Assembly: GCA_008802785.1 (NCBI GenBank) | Contig: VUYT01000034.1 | Coordinates: 62,001-126,000, forward strand | Direction of reading: 5' to 3' | Source: Symmetrospora coprosmae | Lineage: Eukaryota > Basidiomycota > Cystobasidiomycetes > Symmetrosporaceae | DNA: 64,000 nt | In this document: piece by piece, positions 56,959 through 64,000 of the stretch | Numbering within the stretch: position 1 is the stretch's first letter | How the letters are laid out: each line of letters starts with the position of its first letter | Program-made: the position numbers and the translations under genes | The notes under the pieces: generated by a model | Told to the model about the DNA's origin: nothing | The model's input: only the letters and a program-made list of their open reading frames with translations | Database searches by the model: none

Positions 56959-59014
56959 ATGGACATGAGAGCTTCTCGAGAGGAGATCAGCGCAGCCCTG
57001 CGTCTAGATGGACTCGTTGATGCCGGACGCGCGAAATCGGGGTCGGTCGAATCGGGAGACGAGCCGGCTGCGGGAGTGCCAGCTCGAAGACAAGGCACAT
57101 CCAGCCAGACGAAGATGACGATCTGGCATCGTGTTAGCGCCTACTTCAGGGACAAGGACAATCAGCGTCTGCTCGCCTGCTACTGGGCGCTCGCGAGTGC
57201 CGGTGAGGCTGTCTACCTCGGCGCTTGTCCGGACCAACTGCAACCCTGAACCGCATTCGCTTCGCAACAGGATGGAACGATGCCAGTCTGGGCGTGCGTT
57301 CAACGAGCGATTCAACAGCTTTTCATACTGAATACTGATCCCGCCAGTCTACACTAACTGACCCCATCGTCACCAGCCTTTGATCCCCTCCATCGAGCGC
57401 TATTTCAGCCTCACGTACACAGAAGTCTCTACGCTGTTCATCTCGCAGTGCGCAGGGTACATGATATGCGGCGTTACCTGCAATCGTATGACGCAGCGCT
57501 TTGGAATGGGACGATGCATTACTATCGGCTCGGCTCTCCAATTATGCGGCTATGCCATCGCCATCGCCCCTCCTCCCTTCGCGGTGCTTCCCGTCGGATG
57601 GGCTATAATCGGTGCGTGCTACATGTCGCTGTTGCCAATGTACCTTGGGCACGCGAGGCTGACAACAGCCACAGGCCTGGGTGTTGGGTACCAGGATGCC
57701 TCTGCAAATGCTTGGGTAGCTGGATTGCCTAGTGCACACCAGAAGCTCGGATATCTACACGGTCTGTATGGTCTGGGTGCTCTCGTCGCTCCTCTCGTAG
57801 CCACGGCCTTTGTTTCGGCCGGCATTCGCTTCTCTTACTTTTTCGCAGTGTACGTGCCATTACGGAGAACCCATCTGATAGGCACTGGAAAACTTGGCTG
57901 ACATGGCTTCGTCCGACACGGGCTACAATCTCTTTAGCTCCCTCGGGGTCGCAGCTACGGACGTCCTGGTCCTCTTTCTCACTTTCTGGCGGAGCGGTCC
58001 GCTGGATCACGAGGAACAAGAAGCGCCAGCGAGCAGACAGCCTGAGCCGGTTGCTAGCGATTCCGTGGAGAGTCCAGGCATCGAGCTCAAAGATCTAGCA
58101 ACGAGACAGACCTCCATCGGTGAGACGGACCAGGCGCCCACTAGCGAACGGATCCGCCAGTCTGCATCGGCCAAGGATATGGAGATCTACAAGAACAAAC
58201 TTGTCTGGATCTGTGCAATCTTCCTGTTGCTGTATGTCGGTGCTGAAGTCAGTATCGGCGGTTGGAGTGAGTGACCCTCCAAGCAGCGCTGCTGAAAGTT
58301 GTACTGATCTATGGCGATTACGAGACAGTCGTCACGTTCCTGCAGAACGAGCGGCAAGGTAGCGTTCAGAGCGGAAATGCGGTCAGCGGCTTCTGGGGTG
58401 GCATCGCACTCGGTCGACTCGCCTTGCCTACATTGAACATCTGGGTGGGCGAGAGGCGTGTCATCTTCCCGTACACTGCTGCTGCGATAGCGCTTGAGTT
58501 GTGGATTTTGCTACACCGTGACCTCGTCTCCAACGGTGAGTCCAGGCTGCAAGTGCTGTTTCCGGCTCCGCTGACCCTGTATATTTTGCAGCCGTTGCGT
58601 TCAGTCTTATTGGCGTTATCCTTGGGGTGCGTACAATCGCATGTCTCGCTGCATTTGACGTGCGATATAGAGCTGATCTCCTCTGCATCGGTCCATTTCC
58701 AGCCTTTCTTTCCCATCGCCATTTCCGTCATTTCGAAGTTGCTGCCTCGGCATCTACACGTCGGCGCCATTGGCTTCATCGCGGCCATTGGTAGCTGTGG
58801 AGCTGCTGCGCTGCCGTTTGCGACCGGGGCGTTGGCACAACGTTACGGTGAGCATTTGTCTAAGCACGCAAGTACCGTGTGAGTAGGACTGCAAGCTGAC
58901 TAGCTCTGTCACATATCAGGCGCATGGGTACTCCAGCCCATGATCATCTCACTCCTTGGCGTGATGGGCATCTTGTGGATCTTTATCCCCGAGCCCGGCA
59001 AGAAGGAGGCCTGA
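56959..59014 (+). CDS. Major facilitator superfamily transporter
   Basis: About nine exons encode a protein of roughly 500 residues with 12 predicted membrane helices and a long cytosolic loop (about residues 240-300, with ELKDLATRQTSIGETDQ) between the two halves. The first helix is followed by GWNDASLGPLIPSIERYFSL and by MICGVTCNRMTQRFGMGR, the family's inter-helix pattern; LPTLNIWVGERRVIFPYT and GAIGFIAAIGSCGAAALPF lie in the second half. It resembles the fungal FHS/Bsc6-like MFS group, but the transported solute is unknown. Exon borders after the long loop are the least certain. It ends PEPGKKEA. Confidence 0.8.
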
Positions 59015-59420
59015 GCGTGATATGCCCCGACTGGGCATGCTGTGGAGATCTCGATGACCTTGTCCGTGCGGACTGAAGCCCTTCCTTCATGATCCTGCAA
59101 TCAGTGTACCTGTAGGACTCTCTCCTCATGCAACGATTTTCCTGCCATCACGTCTGTCACTCTACCCCTATTTTGCCACTGCGTGCCCTTGCTGCGACTC
59201 CCCTGCCCTGCCCTCCGCCTGCTTCGCCTCGCCGAGGCCTGTCGCCGGTCAACGTCACTCCAAAACGCTCATATCGCAACGACGAAGACAGCAGGAGCTG
59301 TACGAGGAGCTGTACAAGCGTCAACAGCAATCGGAAGACTGGCCGAAGACTGCCCTCAAGGTTAAGCTCGCTCTGGGAGCACGCGCGGGCGCCGGTCCAG
59401 GCTGCATCAAGACTGTCGGT
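59015..59420. promoter_or_regulatory. Epsin gene upstream region
   Basis: Space between two plus-strand genes, holding the leader and promoter of the epsin gene. Pyrimidine-rich parts and no convincing additional frame. Confidence 0.4.
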
Positions 59421-61450
59421 ATGAAAGCACTCGGGCCCTTGCAGGGCGTTGGCAAACAGATTGCACGGAGTGCAAAGAACTATACGGCCGGATTCTCAAA
59501 CACACAAGTGAAAGTGCGCGAGGCCACGTCGTCGGACCCGTGAGTTGGACTCTGTTTTGTGCTGCCCGTCTGTGACAAGCCGCATGCGTAGATGCGCAGC
59601 CCGGGTTGCGTGTGGTATTGCAGCGGCTCGTAGTGCTGCAGACAAGCGCGCAGTGGCTGAGCCTGCACGATGACAAGACGATGGCCGTTCCCCGGTCAGG
59701 AGAACGCTCAAGCTAACGAGGCCCTCTTCTGCTGCTTGGTAGATGGGGACCATCCGGAACGCAGATGAACGAGATCAGTGTGCTCAGCTTCCAGCAACAA
59801 GATTTCATCGAGATCATGGTGGGTGGCATGCCTATAGAACGCGTGTGAAACGCGGTCGCGTGGCTTGAGACGTCGGCGACATGTCAGGCGGGGCAAAGCT
59901 AAGCGTACACGGGACTTGATGCCGATGTTAGGAAGTTCTTGATAAGCGACTCAACGATCGTGGAGCCCAGTGGAGACATGTCTTCAAGAGTCTGGTTCTG
60001 CTCGACTACATGTTGCACGCCGGCAGCGAGAACGTCGTGCTGTACTTCCAGTACGTCAGCGCTCACAAAGCCGTACGAGGCAAAGCTGATGCATCTGGAT
60101 ATCGACAGGGAGAATATTTACATCATCAAGACACTGCGCGAGTTCGTGTACGTCTCCGACGAAGGGCGCGATGAGGGAGCGAATGGTACGTGTCATAACG
60201 CACGGGCCTTGCCCCACAGTCCGCTAACACCACGTGTTACAGTCCGACAGAAAGCTAAGGAGATTACTGCACTGCTCATGGACGATGCACGCATTCGAGA
60301 GCAGCGAAAGGCCCGTTCGAACATGCGAGACCGCATGTCTGGCAACCCCGGTCGACGCCGTGACGACTCGGACAGCGAGGACGAGGACCGGATGCGACGC
60401 CGAGGCGACCGAGATGCGTCGAGGAACGCGCGCAAGCAGCAGGAGACGGGCGAGGATGACGAGATGTCGCGCGCTATTGCCGAGAGCAAGCGGTCGGCGG
60501 CCAAGGACGCGGAACGGGCCAGGCGGAGCAAGCAGCAGAACGATGACCTGGAGGAGGCCATGAGACTCAGTCGCGAGGAGGAGGAGCGCCGAAAGCGAAT
60601 GCTGGCAGGCAACAACGGGTCACTCTTCGACCCGGATAACCCGGATGCCAATGGCGGCGGGCGCTCAGCGTGGGACAATCTCATCGACATGTCGGACTTG
60701 CAGCCGCAGCAGCAGCCGCAGTTCCAGCAGCCCATGATCACTGGCTTCCCGACGACGCAATTCCAGAGCTTCAACCCGTATGCAGCACAGCAGGAGGAGA
60801 TGATGCGCCAGCAGCAGATGGCGGAGATGCAGCGACAGGTGGGTCCGTGCGCGCACGTGGGCCCCGCTCGATATCTTTGCCACTGACGTGCGAGTCTCTG
60901 ACACATGTACAGATGCAACTGCAAGCTGAGCAGGAAGCCTACAACCAGATGCTGCAGCAGCAGGCGTACCAGCAGCAGCAGCTTGTGTACCAGCAGCAAC
61001 TCCAGCAGCAGCAACAGCAGATGCAGCACCCCGCGCCGCTGGTCCCGCAGCACACGTCAATCGGGTCCAACAACCCGTTCGCGCAGTTCAGCAAGCCTGC
61101 ATCGCCGCCTCCGATGCCTGTGACTCAGGCTCCCGCGCTCGCTCAGCGCCCCGCAACGACCCAGCCGGCGGCGTCGGCCAGGCCGCCCAAGGACGACGGC
61201 AAGCATGCACACCTGGCAAACTTGCTCGGCAACAGGGACGATGGAATTGACAGCTTTGGGAATACCAACCTGGCAAAGTTAGTCGACGTTCTCTGGCGAG
61301 TATTGCAGGCGGTTCAGCTGATGAAGCTCTGCTCTTTGCATTCAGGTACGGTCACAACGCGACCAATCGTCTTCAGGTGCAGCAAACAGGTAGCAATCCC
61401 TTCCATAGAGGACGTCAGCAGAACAACGAGCAGCCTCTCTTTGAGCTGTG
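59421..61450 (+). CDS. ENT1: Epsin (ENTH-domain clathrin adaptor)
   Basis: Six exons. The N-terminal ENTH domain is evident from KNYTAGFSNTQVKVREATS (family KNY...VREAT), DPWGPSGTQMNEI and KRLNDRGAQWRHVFKSLVLL, then YMLHAGSENVVLYF. Two ubiquitin-interaction motifs follow (EMSRAIAESKRSA, LEEAMRLSREEEE), then a glutamine-rich segment encoded by CAG/CAA runs (about 60950-61025), NPF motifs for EH-domain binding (NNPFAQF, SNPFHRG) and a C-terminal clathrin-box-like LFEL. Epsins bind PIP2 and ubiquitinated cargo and recruit clathrin and actin machinery at endocytic sites. The ATG at 59421 is chosen because the frame above it is closed and MKAL...NYT matches epsin starts. Confidence 0.9.
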
Positions 61451-62162
61451 AATCGCCCTTGGTGGGCATCTTACCCTGTCCTCCCGTCTGCCCAGCCCCA
61501 CTTTCCCTTCCCCGTCCTTCCTCTGCCGCGCGTCCTGCCTGGAATGACTGCACAATGCAGTGACAGTACGTTGTCGTTCCCTATGTCGCTCTCTCTCGCT
61601 GTACAACGTGCCTGCTTGAGGCCGCCTCTGCTCCCGTCTCAGTCCGCCTGGGCCTGCTTGCGCTCTTGCACCAGCTTCGCGCAGCCAGCGCTGTCCTCAA
61701 TCCTGTGAACGTTTCGTTTTCGCTTTCGCTATTCTGACTATCTTCTCTCTGCGTTTCCCTCTCCTTCCCTCTCTTTCCTCTCCTCCCTAGTCTCCGCTCC
61801 TCCGTCGCGGTGTTTGGCTCGGATCGCGACCGAGGCCTCCTTTTCCCCATCCTCAACATCTGCGTAGCCCACAGACCCTCTTTCTCCTCGTTTGTACCTG
61901 AATTAATGCGGAGAGGATCCCACCCGAAGCGGGGAAGGGACTCCCCTCCCCCTTTCCCCTCTTCCTGTTCCCCTTCCTCCTCCCCTCTTCTCTTCCGTCT
62001 TCTCTTCTCTCTTCTCTCTTTCCTTCTTTCGTCTTCTTCGGTGTATCCTCATCTCTGGCATCTCCCCATCCTTGACATCTTCGCGTCTTTCGCGTCATTC
62101 TACTCCCCCTCCCCTCGGTGAATCGTACTACTACACCTCCACCTTTCCTCCGTCGGTACAGC
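61451..62162. promoter_or_regulatory. Pyrimidine-rich upstream region of the zinc-finger gene
   Basis: About 700 bp, with a strong CT-rich tract between roughly 61730 and 62050 directly before the next gene, typical of strong fungal promoters with long leaders. No supported coding frame. Confidence 0.45.
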
Positions 62163-63590
62163 ATGGCAAACCACATCGCTCCTGGCCCTAGGCCGTTCAA
62201 GTGCAAGTATAAGGGATGCAAGAAAGATTACAACAAGAGTCACGCGCTCGCTCGCCACGTTCGGTACGTCTCGCACTAGCTCACCCTGTGCGCTATTCCC
62301 GGATGTTTTCTCATGTTCCCTCACTGTGTACACGATAGCAACGTGCACGACACTACCAAGATCAAGTGCAAGGTGGCCGGCTGCACCACCGTTTCCAAGA
62401 GCACCGAAATGGCGTCTCAGCATGCCCGAACGCACCAGGCAAAGCCCTTCGGTTGCGAACACTGCGGAGACACCTTCACCCGCAAGCACGAGAGGGACGT
62501 CCATGTCAAGTAGGTTCTGTGTGCTAAGACAGTGTTAGAGAGGATATTCACGACTAATTCAAGTGCTTGCCTGTGTTGTCGTCTCAGCACACACCGTCTC
62601 GATGAGGCTGCTGCTGCTTCCGCCGCTGCCTACAGCCTCGCCAAATCCAAATCGAATGCCGCCAGCTCCGCGCGAGACCTCGGTACCCGACTCTCGGTCA
62701 GGAACGTCGTCCTCGTTGAGCTGCTGGAGAAGACGATGGAGGAGGTCATGGTGAGCGTCCTTGTTGTTGCTGTCGCGGCTGTCACTAGTAGACTGGCTGA
62801 CGGCTCCTCATCTTTTCCCTTGCTCCATTCCCAACTACTCTTACTGATCTGTCAACTTCCCAACTCCTGTAACCTCCCAAACCTCCCAAACCTCTCAAAC
62901 CTCTCAAACCTCTCAAACCTCCCAAACCTCCCGAAACCCCCTAAACCTCCGTTTGGTCTCATCTTCGTTCCTCTTCAACGTCCGCCTCTTGCCCGGTCTG
63001 ACCGATCCTCCTTCCTACCTCTCTTCAGAACGACTTCCCGCTCGAGGTCGTCGTTCAGGCTCTTGATTCGATTGGTGGCCGGGAGAAAGCCGCTCGCAAC
63101 GACCATCAAAAGGTTCTCACAGCCTTCAAGACCGCTCTCGCCAACGCGGGCTACAGGGTCTACGCCGCCACTCCCTTCATCAAGAACTATTTCGATGGCA
63201 ATAAGAACTACAATATGAGCCTCGTCAGCCTCTCTCCCGCCCACCTCAAGATCATCGGTAAAACCAAGGAATGGATATCCACTTGAGATTCGCCTTCTCA
63301 CCGGCGTTTCTTATCACGTTGTCTACAGTTGGAGGCGATGCTACTGGGATAAGATCCAGCAGGTCACATGGCGGAGCTCATCGCTGCCGGCAAGAAAGTG
63401 CGCACTCGTATTCGCAATTTAGCTTGCCTTATTATCTACTGACGATGCCATTGCTTGCTCGCTCGCCTTCTACATACAGGCTCGACGAGCCTTCATTAAG
63501 GAGCGAGCTGAGGAGATCAAGGAGGTGGCCGGTGATGGCGAGTCGGAGACGGAGTCGATGGATGAGGATGAGAATGAGGATGAGGACTAG
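62163..63590 (+). CDS. C2H2 zinc-finger protein with three fingers
   Basis: Several exons starting at the ATG at 62163. The N-terminal 85 residues hold three C2H2 fingers: FKCKYKGCKKDYNKSHALARHV, IKCKVAGCTTVSKSTEMASQH and FGCEHCGDTFTRKHERDVH, the last one ending HVNTH. The rest has a helical segment (LDEAAAASAAAYSLAKSKS), a NDFPLEVVVQALDSIGG stretch and a very acidic C-terminus (MDEDENEDED). A nuclear DNA- or RNA-binding role is likely. An intron of about 280 bp carries a 9-bp tandem array. I do not recognise the exact family. Confidence 0.78.
62871..62951 (+). repeat. Nine-unit 9-bp tandem array in an intron
   Basis: Units of AACCTCYCA run head to tail nine times inside an intron of the zinc-finger gene. 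Not a telomere repeat of the usual fungal TTAGGG type. Probably a simple replication-slippage array. Confidence 0.75.
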
Positions 63591-64000
63591 GTGTAGGCTT
63601 GTCGCTTGCCATCCTTGTCTACCAACAGACAGAACTCATGCAGCGAGAGCCCTCGTTTCCCTCGTTTCTTCACGACTTAGCTAGCACTCGGGAATCTACA
63701 TCTTTCCAAAACAAGCCTGGCCTAGAAGCCCCTTTCCACTCCGATGGCACAGCTAGATAACAATGCAGTCATACATCCATGTCCTCGGTCTGTTCCTGTC
63801 TGAACTGCTCATCTGCAGTGACCTTTGCTCTGTTCAGGTCGTGCTGCCTGCCTGACGCGTCTGTACCTGAATCCCCCGGGCGCCCAAAGCTCTGTCCGAG
63901 CGGAGGTCCGTGCCCGTCCGGACGTCACTGGCCTCAGCCTGGATTCAGCTAGGTCGCAGCTACGCTTCTTCTCTCTTCGCTCTGCTTCTCGTCTACATGC
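63591..64000. other. Window end, no supported gene
   Basis: The 3' side of the zinc-finger gene. No coding frame, RNA gene or repeat recognised before the window ends. Confidence 0.45.

Overview
The window is fungal nuclear DNA, almost certainly from a basidiomycete. Genes are split by many short GT-AG introns (about 50-90 bp), some with CTAAC/CTAAT branch sites. Several exons are very small: 10 nt in the NCS1 permease and 15 nt in the tRNA deacylase. Coding DNA is GC-rich and neighbouring genes lie close together on both strands. Recognisable eukaryotic genes include DOM34/pelota, an ELG1-type clamp unloader, DNA topoisomerase II, an epsin, a DDT/PHD chromatin protein and a TMEM205-like membrane protein. 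I cannot fix the genus; Ustilaginomycotina or a related lineage is possible but unproven.

Layout. 0.3-1 kb: small Tim17-like membrane protein. 1.3-6.8 kb: DOM34 and an ELG1 homologue on the minus strand. 7-9.8 kb: Zn2Cys6 transcription factor. 10.2-14.4 kb: a divergent pair, class II aldolase and NCS1 permease. 14.4-26.7 kb: about 12 kb with no credible gene, holding a degenerate 15-18 bp minisatellite, an inverted pair of 100-bp repeats that look like LTR fragments, and a stretch packed with the palindrome TTCGAA. 26.7-33.4 kb: a catabolic block of dihydropyrimidinase/D-hydantoinase, N-carbamoyl-D-amino acid hydrolase, D-amino acid oxidase and Dcg1-type hydantoin racemase. 33.5-64 kb: mostly housekeeping genes (RSF1-like chromatin factor, TMEM205-like protein, a secreted Gly/Asn-rich protein, TOP2, HD-domain hydrolase, D-aminoacyl-tRNA deacylase, a Ser-rich orphan, an ICMT-family methyltransferase, an MFS transporter, epsin, and a three-finger C2H2 protein).

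The standout is the metabolic block. Permease, racemase, D-hydantoinase, D-carbamoylase and D-amino acid oxidase together make a complete inferred route: 5-substituted hydantoin is imported, racemised, opened to the N-carbamoyl-D-amino acid, decarbamoylated to the D-amino acid, and deaminated to a 2-oxo acid and ammonium. The closest known counterparts are bacterial hyu gene clusters. Here the genes carry spliceosomal introns and sit as three divergent pairs or near-pairs. Each shared promoter holds a GATAAG-type nitrogen-regulatory site close to a CGG...CCG element, and a Zn2Cys6 regulator lies next to the first pair. About 20 kb further on, the D-aminoacyl-tRNA deacylase gene, whose product removes D-amino acids from tRNA, carries a 22-bp tandem duplication that breaks its frame. 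Substrate and pathway assignments are inferences from family resemblance and gene order.
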